Assembly (NCBI RefSeq): GCF_040581485.1
Contig: NC_090133.1
Location: forward strand, 4,898,001-4,962,000
Direction: 5' to 3'
DNA from: Linepithema humile
Lineage: Eukaryota > Arthropoda > Insecta > Hymenoptera > Formicidae
DNA length: 64,000 nucleotides
Part shown: piece after piece, positions 25,865-37,500 of the stretch
Position numbering within the stretch: the first letter of the stretch is position 1
Layout of the letters: each line of letters opens with the position of its first letter
Position numbers and translations under genes: made by a program
Notes under the pieces: generated by a model
The model's database searches: none
What the model was told of the DNA's origin: nothing
Seen by the model: only the letters and a program-made list of their open reading frames with translations

Positions 25865-25894
<30 letters not shown>
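25865..25894. repeat. (TA)15 microsatellite
   Basis: Perfect TA repeat embedded in very GC-rich sequence, an easily melted element within a stiff surrounding. Confidence 0.95.
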
Positions 25895-25895
<1 letters not shown>

Positions 25896-27218
25896 GCCGC
25901 GCAGGATCACAACGCGCGAATGGGAATCGCGGAGAGGAAGGATGCTCAGATTCTGCGGATATTACACGTCATTTAACACTCTAAGGACTCCGAAGGCCGA
26001 TCTCGCGCGATAAATTCGCCCGGCGGTGCTCGATTGTGCGTCGCGGCGCGACGCCGATGCCGGCGCATGAGCGGTACGGAAAGCGGCACGAACAGCGGCA
26101 TATCGGATGGGATGTACGTCGGATCAATCGATCGATCGGCTGCAAATTGCCACCGCCCTTGAAATTGGAGGAGGAATCCCCGAGATACAGAGATCGCTCC
26201 TCCTCCTCGTTGTGCGCTCGAAATTATATCGATATGGCAATTAAACCGCGGCCGATAGGCCGATCGACCGTGCGCGGCGCAACGAGGGAGCGAAAGAGAA
26301 AGAGAGCGATGTTTATAAGGGCACGTTTACGGACTTGCGCCGCAAGCCGACCCGCAGGAATCTCCCTGAGGAACGTAAACTTGTCTCTAACAAGGGCCGC
26401 GGCTGAATCAAATTAGCGAAATTATTCGAATCAGCCGCTTACGAGCTCTCCTTGCACTCATCGCTACGTGTGGTATCTAACGCAAACCCGCCGCGAGCAG
26501 TGTACTCGTATAGTAAAGTTTTGGAATTCCGCGAGTAATGCGAGCGAATTGCGATCTCGATCGCTCAGCTAAGGAAGTCGAGCTCGTCGATCGTACGATA
26601 GCGACGCGAATCTGGATCACGAACGAAACAAATAGCATTAACGATCGTACGATAACCGATCTCTCGCAATAACAAATTTGCGAAAATTAATTTAATTTAT
26701 AGGCAAATAGTTAATAATCAAGCATACAAAAACATCTCACAAAAAATGTTGCACAAACGTTGGAGGAGAAAATTTATGGTCGCGACAGTTGACACGCTAA
26801 TGGCGAAAGCGAGAGTAGCGTGAAATGGTAAAATTTTTAATCGGACCGGATAGCACGGTCACGGAATTAGTTGTTTCCGGTTGGCGAGAGGAACACACAG
26901 AACTAACACCATCTCCCTTTCCCGTGCAAACGATCCGTTGACTCTCGAACGAACTGCCGGAAACGCAAGAAACGCGAGGATCGTGCGGCGTGTATAATTT
27001 GGCGGCTAACGAGAACCGCGCGCGAATCAAATTGGCAAAATTATTTAAATTTCCTGCCACGCGGGTCGGTCGGAAGCGGAGAAGAGAGGAGAAAAAGGAT
27101 GCGGCGGCTGGGCTTCTGCGAAAAAGATCGTACAAATGCATATTCCGCAGGAAATTAACCGCGAAGGCCGAAGGAGTCGCGCCGGAGCACAGGTACAATG
27201 GCGTGAAATCGCGATCTA

Positions 27219-27264
27219 ATGGGAGTCGGCGCTAGTAAAACGGTCGAGAAACTGATCGCTTCCG
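27219..27264 (+). CDS. Candidate first coding exon, N-myristoylation-type N-terminus
   Basis: An ATG at 27219 begins 15 codons (MGVGASKTVEKLIAS) plus one base, then the donor GTAAGC at 27265. Gly2 with Ser6 and Lys7 fits the N-myristoyltransferase consensus; Src and MARCKS use the same arrangement. An in-frame TGA lies 15 bases upstream, so this ATG is the first possible start in its frame. A two-codon upstream frame (ATG GCG TGA) sits at 27198-27206. The preceding 200 bp are CpG-rich, as expected of an insect promoter or 5' UTR. The exon leaves phase 1, so it cannot join 62518 directly in that exon's best frame. The short length makes chance possible, and I cannot name the gene. Confidence 0.4.
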
Positions 27265-28619
27265 GTAAGCAAACACCGCGCATTCCCGCTAATAATGCGC
27301 CGGATTCTGAGATTTCCGAGTGCCGGACTCTCTAAAAGGACTCTCTAAAAGGACTGGTCACAACCAGCTCGCCGTGACGTTATGCCTGCCTAGCACAAAT
27401 TAATGTTATGCGAACCGCGGTGGAGTTACTGATGAATATTTCCGCGATGCGGAGAAATTCTTCAGCGATTCGCTTTCTTGAAGCCAAGTATTTCATTAAT
27501 TATGAGTTTATTAATATATTTAATTAAACATATACATATGTGTCGAGAATACAATTTAATTTATCTTTTTGTCATCATGTGTACTGATTTCACTGAGAAG
27601 TGTATTGTGCGTACTTTCGAAAGCTAAGTAAGCGCGAAGAATTTACGACTGTACAAATTTTTTAAATTGCACGCACGAAATAAAAGAATTAACAAAACAC
27701 TTTTTCGATTTATCGGAAATGTTTGTGCGAAATGAGCAACTGGATTTTGCGGTAAGCTGATTGTTTCCGTTATCCACTGATGAATGCCTGCCAACGTTCC
27801 TTCGCGTGTTTCCGTAATTCTTTGACTCGTATTTCATCAGAAGAAAGAGATCGCGGCTATATAATTGGTTTAAGTCGATTGCATAATAAAATCTATGGAA
27901 ATCTGTTACAAGCATAGACTGCTAAGTACCGACACAGATGTGTGATTTTCTAAAGATTTCTTAACCAATTTGAAAACAATAAAAATAATGTCGCTACTTT
28001 TTAACATTCAACTTTAAATATTTTTACTATTACTTCTAATTGTAAGATAAAAATAAATTAAAATCAAATTCTAAATATTAGAAAACAATAAGATTTAATT
28101 ATCTATTTTTAAAATTACATTATTCCGCAACGAAGGATATTTATTTATGGTTTAATAACCCTGTTAAAAAATAATCAATTCTTCAAGCAATCTATAATGC
28201 GAGAGGCTCGGGACGCTCTATATACGCGATACACGCGCGACATCGAGGGCATCGACGTCCGAGAACGAGCGAACGAGATTAGCGGCTGATGAAAAGGTGG
28301 GGCCTCGCGGGATGACGTTTTAAGTGCCGATGAAATTGTATGGGCGATAAGCGCGCAGCCTCCGATCCTCTCGGGGGCCCCTCCCGGCGGGGTTATATAG
28401 ATTCCGCGAGTTACCCATACACGAGTGGACCGTGTGAAGTCCGTACACGCACACAAACGCCGCCCCGATCGTGCTATGCCGTGCACGCGTGTTGTGCGTG
28501 CGCGCATGTAACCGCTCCAGAATATAATGCCACTCTTTCGCGGCGGCTCGGGGCATGAGAACCGATTCGCCAATGGGAAGTTGCTATCGTGTATCGATTG
28601 GTTCGAGAAATATAAGAGC

Positions 28620-28622
<3 letters not shown>

Positions 28623-28661
<39 letters not shown>
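28623..28661. repeat. (AG)n microsatellite
   Basis: About 19 perfect AG units in a GC-rich island, 170 bp from the (CG)11 run. Confidence 0.96.
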
Positions 28662-28662
<1 letters not shown>

Positions 28663-28829
28663 GGAAAAGAGACGCGCGAGCTGAAGCGAGAAGGAGAGAG
28701 AATCGCGACTAGAGGAAATCCCCGAAGGAATGGATCTCTCTCGAGGTTTTATATGGGCCCTTTACGTGGATTTATCGCTCCACGCGAGCGACGTCGGGGA
28801 GGGAACGAGGGAGGAAAAAGGAGGAGAGA

Positions 28830-28851
28830 CGCGCGCGCGCGCGCGCGCGCG
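28830..28851. repeat. (CG)11 alternating run
   Basis: Perfect CG alternation, the strongest sequence class for left-handed Z-DNA, and a run of 11 CpG sites. Its survival suggests little germline methylation-driven decay here. Confidence 0.95.
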
Positions 28852-31800
28852 TGTTGTGCTCCATACGCTCGCGGGATAAGATATTTCGCAGGACGGTTAA
28901 CGTAGAGTCGCCTGTGCATCGGAGAGTTATCAAGGTGAAGAGGGTCCGCGGTCGCCGCAATTGCCGCATCCCGCCCTAATAGACGCCACCCGAAAGCTTT
29001 CACGGCGCGTGTGCGCGCTCGCTCGCACGCTATTCAGTCACCTGTAATCGAGCGGCAATAAATCGCGCGCCTGTCTATTGCCACTCTAATGGACGGGCTT
29101 GGGTATTTAGACTCTTCCGCGAAGATGTCAGCCGAGTCATTAAGCTTATGCGTCGCACCTCGCTTCTTCGTGCGCTCGTGCGAGAGAAATGGCCAGAAAT
29201 TACGACAGATCAATAATTACTCAGCAATATCGAAGATAAAAAGTAATATTTAGAAGAACGTATTGTTTTCGCTGTCTGTTCTCTATATATCAAGACTTTC
29301 TTAGTTCAAAACTACAAGAAAATTTATATCAATTTATTTTAATATAATATTTTAGTTATTTAATCTTAATTATCGTAATCCAGAAATATGACTTGGAAAA
29401 TGTCATTACGTGACATGAAAATTATGTTGACTCTAGAAATAACTCAACTCAATAAAGATATCATTCTAAAAAAAATTATACCGTGTACAATTTTCAGATA
29501 AGTTGAGAATGAAACAGCGCGTCCGAGAGTCCAAGTTTCACATGCGCTGCATGCAAAGTGCAGTCGACGCAATGTGCATCGCGCGACCCTTCGCAGAAGC
29601 GACAAAGCGCGGTAGATAAATACGCGCACCGCGGGGTGGAAAGGGTTATAGGATGCTGGATGACGGAACGGGCAGAGAGACGCACGAGGCGTAGACTTCT
29701 CGCGCGCCAATAACGACGGTAGATATAAAGACGCCGCCGCCATATGGTCCCCGCGATCCGACGCAACGTTGCATAATCTGCAGCGCGGTCCGCGACGATA
29801 GAGACCAGGCAGGCGTGTCACGCATCTGTCTATCCGAGCGCTGCGCTGCGATGCATGCGGTGCATGCAACGAGTACCTCTGCCACTCGGTGACTCATTTA
29901 AGAATTGGAATAGAAATTTTTTACAAATGCATAACAGAAATAAATTTTTAAAAGATAGTAGTGCATTTTGAGCAAAATTTTAATAGCTTGAAACTAAAAA
30001 CTAAGAATATCTGGACGAAAATGTGTTATTGATATCTTTAAAGATTTTAGTTTTGAACTAATAAAATTGTTCACAAAACGCACTGTTAATATTGAAATCC
30101 TTAATAGCAAGAAAAGCATCTGGAAAAAGTAATTTTTTACAAAGACTGAGAATAAATCTACAGAAACGCATGATTTAACATTGCTTTCGATAAATAAATT
30201 TTGACAAGTAAATTAATAAACAGAAGGGAACATAAAGAGGATTTGATTCGTGACTCGATTCTCGGCCGTTGAAATTAGGGTAAGGTCAGTCCCGGTGACC
30301 TTTACGGCGCGACTCTTGGACCGTCCACGAGAACGTCCTCCGCGACTCCCGATATGGACGCTGGTTGTCCTAGTTGCATCCAGCATTATCCTTAGCCTTC
30401 GCCGTATATGGAGAGATCGTCGTGCGTGTGCCATTTATACCGTATAATAAATCAGGCCGCGAAGAAGTGAGTCGCCTACTTGAAGTGACTCATTAGGGGC
30501 ACGCTTACTGAGTTTTCAATCACAGAACGAAAGATTTATGTTATGCTAAATAAAATTGTAGAGCGGTTAACGATAGATTTCAATTATTGATATTAAATAT
30601 ATGCATTGTTAAAAATTTGTGAAACAAGAGAAAATTTCCAAGTTTAGTGGATTGCAAAGAAAGGTTTTATCACCGGTAAAACATCCTATTAAATGTATGT
30701 TTCACGCGAAAAATCAGAATTCCAAGCGTGCACCGATCAAATTCGATCGCTATATAACGATCGTGCAACTGTCGTGTTCGTTGAACGCGACCTATGTTTA
30801 CGGTCGCGCGTTGCGCTCAAACGACGTACCGGCATACCAGCATCCTGCGCGGAATCACCGACCAGGAGGCATCATCGCGTTCAACGTCCAATCGCGGTGT
30901 CGGGCCGGTCTCTCGGTTCCGTCCGCTAATTACGAGGACGGAAATGTGGAAGATAAAAGAGAGAGAAAGAGAAGTCGGTCTGGGGCGATTAGGCCCCTTT
31001 CTAAATGCGAAAGACGCCGCAACTGCACGCGCTTTCCCGTGGGACCCGCCGCCGCGGCATTCCGCGGCTATGCATAAACGGACCGGCATCGTCCGCGGGG
31101 AGCGGTAGTAAATTATCACTATAATAACCCCGCGCGGAAGCGGATTGAATTTCTCACACGATCTCTTTCCCTCGCCCATCTCACGGTCCTCTCGGTCGCT
31201 CTCTTTCGTATTTGCGTGTTCGCGCTTCCTCCTACACCATTCCTCTACCGCTGCGAGGAAACATCTCTCTTTCTCTCTTTCTTCCTCTCTCGTCACCAGC
31301 GCCGTTTACGCTGTTCGCGGTGTTTACACGCGGCGGCGGTTTTATGGGAATGTTAATGGGTGACATTCCACCCTTCCGCACGGAGGAGAAGAAAGCGCGG
31401 CTTGCCGGACAGAGAGCCGCTTCTCCCGATGCTCGTCATCTCATAGCGAAATTTATTCTGCGACCACCACCGCACTTGCCGATTACAGATTTCCTGACGA
31501 TCATGTTTGCCTTCGTGGAAGCCGAGCCTGCCAACCTACCGACCGGCCATTTGACGCGCTTTGATCGATCCTTGCCATCGTTCCGTTACGTATCGACGGA
31601 GAAGTAATAAAATCGCAATTTTTGCAATTTGATTTTTTCGATCGTAATGCAATTTTACGATAAAAAATTTGAAAATCAAGTGATCAGGTCAGTATTAAAA
31701 TTATTGGCACTGACTAATCACAATTATGTACAAAATTTGTTTTGCTGCTAGAATTGCCTGATATATTTTATAAAATTTTTAGTTAAAAATATATGTTTGA

Positions 31801-33673
31801 AAATTGAGAAAATCCGATAATGATCTTCGATATTTTTTTTAGGAAAAATTCCCTCCAAATTGACTGAAAAATCTGTCGTTAAAAGAACATCTGTTTATCT
31901 GAGTTTTGAAATATTCTGTATAAAATATCAAACTTCTCAAAGCGCATAAAATCCAACAGACTCTGAAACTCAAGAGTCAATAAGGTTTCTGTGACAGAGA
32001 AGACTCTTTCTTCTCTCTCTTCTCTCTGTCTTTCCACGCGCGTATCGAGCATCAGCCGTAACTTCTTCTCGTGACGCGATATCGACCTTCACGCTCACGG
32101 CGAAGGCTGTCCCGGTGCGAAGGGTGCGCGCCGCGCGTTTGCACAGGTGATAAAGTTCAATTACGCGCTCCTCATCCTCGCGGCGGTTATCGAAGCGAGG
32201 CGTGCTCGCGAGGCCGCGTACATGCGCGTGCACGACGGACACGGGAATGGATTTAAGGGGACGCTCTCGCTCGCATCTTGGGACTCGCTATGAAGCAATT
32301 ATTCGGTTCCGCGAATTCCGCGTGCGTGCGCACGATTGTCAACAGCCTCGTAACTCCTTGTCGCTTTCAACACTGACCGCTCGGAGAAGAAGAGGGTTCT
32401 CCAAGCGCACTAAGTCTCTACAACGATATTGTCACAGTATCGATACTTGAGATTTTTAATAAAATTTTTTCCCAAACGCACGCATAAGTAAATAATAAAG
32501 TTTTTATATTCTTCTCACGCGCAGCATCGATATGTTGCTTTAGAAGTATTTTTCTAATATCAGTATCGAACAAATATAAACAAAATCAAACACATGTGAT
32601 TATAACACATTATAGAAAAGTAACATTTTATTTCCTCCTAAAAGCGATGAGTTTGTACTACTAATTATATATAATAATAATCATTTTGTATTATTTTTCT
32701 ATATTATTTGGATATCTTATTCGTCTTTTTAATAATTGAAGATTACAAAAACGCTGAGAGAGCTCCCTTTGAATACTAGTTTTCGAACCGGACATCATCA
32801 ATAATTCGCGAATATCAATTCTCTTTCCAAGACCAACTGATAATTCGTATTAACATCGACAACGACCACGAAACGTCGATACTGATACCGATATCACGCG
32901 CATCGATGCTGCATACCGATATATCAACCCTGGCTGCCCAACGTTATGCATAGACGGGCGTGTGTATGCGTACACATGACGTCGTATCTCTCTCGATCTC
33001 TCGTTTCTTCCGTCGTTGTAATTGCGAACTCTCTCGCGGCTCTCAGAGAGCGGCCAGCGTGCCGCCGCAGATGAGTTATATCGGCGCTGCCCGGGCTCGC
33101 ACGGTGGCCTGCCGTGATGGAGCTCGTGTACCGAGGTGAGAGTGTTCACCGGGTCTGACACCTGACGGCCGCCGGCCACAGAAAAGAGATCGGTCGTTCT
33201 AACGCTCGTCCGCACGCCATTTACGATGGGCGACGGAGATTATCCGATAAATAAATATATTTTTATATGCGCCAATAAAATCTTCGCGGCAATCTTTTCG
33301 CAGACTTGCGGCAAATTCTCTTTCAACCGTGAAGAAAAATATACACATGATACGCTACATTACGTGATATTTATCCACATGATAGGCATTCAAATTATGC
33401 GTAAATTAGAGAAAGGGATACGGTTAAATTTTCTATAAATTTTAACTTTTTGCTTCAAGAAACAGAGAAATATTTTAAAATGCAATTCCAAATAATTAGC
33501 GTAAATTAAAAACTCGTGTAATTATTGTGTTAAATGTCAAAGTAATAATTATTGTAATAACACATCCGTCGCTGTTCGCAAGCGCGTTAATTATCGGCAA
33601 ATAAGACGACAGCAGGTGTTATGAATAATTACGCATTAAATAATTACGAGAATTAAAAAGTGTATTCACTCAC

Positions 33674-33714
33674 CGAACGTTGTATCGCAGTCAAGTATAC
33701 GCCTTCAGCTGCAC
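33674..33714 (-). CDS. Minus-strand gene model, exon 3 (41 bp)
   Basis: On the minus strand the acceptor CATTTTCCAG is followed by 41 bp and the donor GTGAGTGAAT (33673 downward). Entered with two bases, the exon completes the codon left open by exon 2 (G plus GT, Gly) and adds AAEGVYLTAIQRS, ending in phase 0. The frame that stays open across the whole of exon 2 from the acceptor instead hits TGA within this exon. The intron between exons 2 and 3 is 171 bp, a normal short insect intron. Further downstream exons were not located. Confidence 0.42.
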
Positions 33715-33885
33715 CTGGAAAATGAAAATTTAGTCATCATGAATTATTATACATTTTATATATGTTAATTATTATATAATGTGTATAATTATTTTAATTA
33801 ACATATGAGACAGCTCCATATACACATTAAGCTAGTCTTTTCATTATCATTAAAAGAATGTATTTTTCAATGACAAATTACTTAC

Positions 33886-34101
33886 CGTATCGTTGCTCTG
33901 CTGATGCCCGATGCCTCCTAGGCCTCCTCCTCCTCTCAGTGATTCTAATAAGGCACTTACACAGTTCGCGATGCGTGCATTGCTCGCACGCGTATTCGAA
34001 TACGAAATCGCGCGACACTTTAACGACACTCCCAACACGCATTTTGTTATATTATGATGGAGTGAATATTTCGTAGCATTAATTATGCGCACTAAATTTA
34101 T
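33886..34101 (-). CDS. Minus-strand gene model, exon 2 with start codon (cassette copy 2)
   Basis: This 216-bp exon follows the acceptor TTTATATTTTACAG and ends before GTAAGTAATTT at 33885. An ATG at 34042 in excellent insect context (ACAAAATG) opens 52 codons plus one base: a small basic protein with Cys motif CEQCTHRELCKC (C-x2-C-x5-C-x-C), an RRRRPRRHR stretch and EQRYG at the splice. The frame continues through exon 3. A second donor, GTAAGTGCC at 33960, lies 75 bases upstream in the same phase, so use of either donor would keep frame and remove or include 25 residues with the Arg stretch. A second frame is open for all 72 codons but stops in exon 3. The paralogue at 18986-19735 has lost the frame, which leaves a non-coding RNA or mobile-element explanation open. 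Confidence 0.42.
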
Positions 34102-34471
34102 CTGTAAAATATAAACATTTACGTTACAATGATATCTGAAACAATACTATAGTTATATATTGAAATAATGAGCAAATAATTCTACATAATTACATAAAGC
34201 TACATTATTACAATTTGCTCCATTTGTTTAAATTTCGCTTCAGACTATGTCGTATCAGCTACATCGAGAAATCAATAAATATCGAAAATTCGCGTTAATT
34301 ACACGCGTATTATCGGACGAAAGATAATTTACACACTTTATTTCAGAAAGAGCGTGAAAATCACGAGCGGAATCATGTTGCGAATTCGCCACGCCGCGTT
34401 ATACAAAAGGTAAAACGCGAAATACGACGTATCTGTATAGCAAAAATTCTACGTTATTACCGTGAGCTTAC

Positions 34472-34572
34472 ACGTTCGGTGGTTCGCACACTTCTGGTAT
34501 GCGAGACAACAAGCGACTACTGCTTCGATGATCGCACGAAGACCGAGGTAGAGAGACGTGTAAACATAAAAA
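34472..34572 (-). other. Minus-strand gene model, possible 5' non-coding exon 1
   Basis: A minus-strand donor GTAAGCTCACGG begins at 34471, 370 bp upstream of exon 2. The sequence before it is a GC-richer patch (about 34472-34572) in AT-rich surroundings, including CTCTCTACCTCGG. It would form the 5' UTR exon of the model. The far end is a guess: no clear TATA box or initiator fixes the start site. Confidence 0.28.
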
Positions 34573-37500
34573 CTATCTCTGTCCTATTTCACTGCCGTAA
34601 GCTGAGTTTTCAATATGATGAGTCTAATGTAAATAATACCGTGTTTTGATTTTTTTGAACGAACGTAGGAATTCTTTTGCGTGAGATCACTCGCCAGAAT
34701 TATAATCTATTGCTATTCATGGTTCAGACAAACGAGTAATAAAACATTTTTTTGCAAACAATCAGCAATAAATAATACGTATCAGTAATCGCCCGTCTCT
34801 TTAATCAGTAAACTCGACAATAATTAACTCTTCCGACAAACTTTCGCACTTTTAATACAGATAAAGTACGCAATTATTTGCAAATATTGACATTTTGCAT
34901 TTAACAATCTACGCCAGATGGCACCTTCTGACGGGGCTACCACGCACTCTTCGAAAGTGGGTCAATTCGAAAAAGTTTACGTTTGAACAATAAAGCTGAT
35001 AAGAAGCAGATGCAAACAATCGGCGTATAGACTCAAATGTATTAACGCAAATTTACTTGAATCTATTACAATTGCTATTCGAGTGAATTTCTTAGAATAT
35101 ATAAATGTGAGATACATAATATAATTATTCAATCCCCACATTTTTGCACTGACTTATTTGTATACATAAATGCTATTTAATGGTAGCAATAAATTTTGAC
35201 AATGAGAATCAATTCGAAATATTTAGCGAGTGGACTTCTCGCGCGTAACATCGTTCGGAATTACATATTGATCCAGCGAGTTGTCGTTTTTAAGACGAGA
35301 GTAGAATATTGTAGCTCGTGACTCTCGAATATTCATTATCCATCTGAGAGATACTGCCGATGGTATCGGCACCGCGCGCGGGCGCGCACGTAAGCAAGGG
35401 CGGTGCTTTTTCATGTCACTAACGACTCTAGACACTCGCACGCCACGGCTCCGTTACTAACAATATCCCCCTGAATGGATTATTATACTCCGTCCGTTGC
35501 AACGCGTGTATGCGGCCGTGATATTCCAACCGGGTTGCATTGTGCGTATTCTTTTTCGCGACGGAGGCTCCGCGATAAGCAAATCAAGAACGAGCGAGAG
35601 CGGCGGCGAGAGTGAGGGAAGGCGGGCGGGAGGAAAACGCGTCAATAATCATTCGATTTCAATGCGACGGGAGATGTTCTTTACGCGGCGGGGCGCGCTA
35701 TCAACGAGCGTGTCTTACATAATGCTCGACCGAGCACAACGAGAACAAAGGACGCGTTCTCTCAGGGACGAATTGTACTCGTCGGATGCTTAACGCGCGC
35801 GCGATGCTAAGTTGGTCAAGTCGATTTGCGCGAGTCGCCGCCCGTAATGATCCGCTGTCCGGACTGAGAACCGCGTTGTACATCCCCGCGACTTGCATCC
35901 TCCCTATGCGCGTCTTCGCATTTATAAATATTCATGTAGACACCTCAAGGCCCCTCTCCCGGCCGGCCGCTGCGTTTAAGGACAAACGCGCAGCCGACAT
36001 TAACCCTTTGAATATCGTACTTAGATTGCGCTGTTAAAAAAAAAATCATTTTTATAGCGTACATCGCTTATTATTATGTCATTATGACGAAACAATCGTA
36101 AAATTTTGTTTCTATAAGAAATAAATTAATAAAAATAAGATTGGGACTTTTACTTTTACAGAAAACGAAATAAGAATTTCAATTAATACTATCGATATGA
36201 GTCATCGTGATCAAAAGAATTTTCGGCAACGTGCAGAATGCAATCAAGGGAATTAATCAGTGATGAATATCGATTCCGAGCTTATGAATAATCACAAGCC
36301 GAAAGTGAAAATACAATAAACCGCGACGCGGCATCAGCAAACTTTAGCCAGCTTGTACAGATAGTCGATATTGAACTCGCGCGACGGCAGCAGCGGCGGC
36401 GGCGGCGGCGGCGGCGGCGGTTTAACAACCAGGTCAGTGTTTTTCGCTCCAGTTGTGTTGATATGTATAATCTCGGTAATTATATACCATCTCGGCCGGT
36501 GAGGATTTGCCCGTCGGGCCGCGCGCACTCGGCAATGAGGTATCCACATTTTATTTCGTGCTCCAATCACAGCTGATTGGCACTGACTGTTATTTGTCGA
36601 GCGAGAGCCGAAAGGAGCAAGGAGGAGGTGGAGAAGAAAACCGACATTCTGCTTATTCCACCGATAGCTCACTCCTACATGCCTCTCCCAGTCTCTCGGG
36701 GCACAATTCCTCTCTCACTGCGCGAACGAGAGCCCCCACAGACGTTAAACATACCGAAGGGATAACACTGTCGGAGCGGGGTTGAGATTGCTCGGCGCGC
36801 GCTCTTCCACGCTCTCCTTTCCATGCGTTGAATTTCTACTGAAATAATTATCGTGCTCGTTAAAAGCGCCGATAAGTATTATTACTGGAATTATCGGCCA
36901 GCCGTCCGCATTTGCTCCATCGCGCGGAAATAAAATTATAACGGCCTCGTTACAGCTAACTATAAACAAGCGTTTCGATCTTATATCGGGCAAGCTCGTA
37001 ACAATCCCGGTGCATTACGGTGTTGGTGACGAAAGTGACTTTATATAATTACGCGACACCCTGTATACAATGTTACGTGTATTTCTTTTTCATATCTATA
37101 GCGTCAAAAGTGAAATTTATTAAAATTGAAACGGCCGCAAAATGCTCGCAAAGAATATTCGAAAAATCGATATGCAAATGCAGATTGAGTAGTGAAACAT
37201 ATGATGATTAGCCGTCGTAACTACTCTGCGCCTTAAATCGCAGTTGTGCATTAGTACGTGGCCCCGATCGATGGCGGGCCGCTGCATCTCCAGCGGCCGC
37301 GCATCGTTGCATCATTCATGAGATTCATTGAGTCCGTGCCAGTTCGTGTTCCGGGCCTGTTGCTGCTGCTGTTCGGCCCGCCGGTTGAAATACGCTCGAA
37401 AAACCGGTCAACGGAGAGATGCCAAATCCCCGATTAGCGTCCATTCATCGGACAGGACAGAGGCCCTTCGCCTTCGCGCTTTCTCTCTCATCCCTCCCTC

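Larger units (their letters stand above)
24615..27218. other. GC-rich non-coding stretch
   Basis: AT-rich at about 24910-25540, then GC-rich to about 26660. It contains a GA repeat (25522-25538) and a TA repeat (25865-25894). The longest frame of the window, 25417-26013 (+, 198 codons), is stitched across both repeats and has an Arg-rich, repeat-driven composition; I reject it. The CpG-rich block 26800-27220 immediately precedes the first-exon candidate at 27219 and may be its promoter and 5' UTR. Confidence 0.5.
27265..33673. other. Non-coding stretch of alternating composition
   Basis: AT-rich strips at about 27480-27710, 27930-28190, 29210-29510, 29890-30250, 31610-31970, 32450-32820 and 33220-33660 alternate with GC-rich islands. 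Islands contain (AG)n at 28623-28661, (CG)11 at 28830-28851 and pyrimidine-rich sequence near 31150-31300. Frames in the islands overlap on both strands (for example 30619-31077 + against 30817-31296 minus) and have no paired splice sites. A GGACTCTCTAAAA unit is duplicated near 27328-27353. Confidence 0.5.

Noticed and set aside
25417..26013. Longest open frame of the window (198 codons, +)
   Set aside because: It crosses a GA repeat and a TA repeat, starts in AT-rich DNA with Tyr/Asn runs, and becomes Arg-rich in a GC-rich island. Composition follows the DNA rather than a protein.
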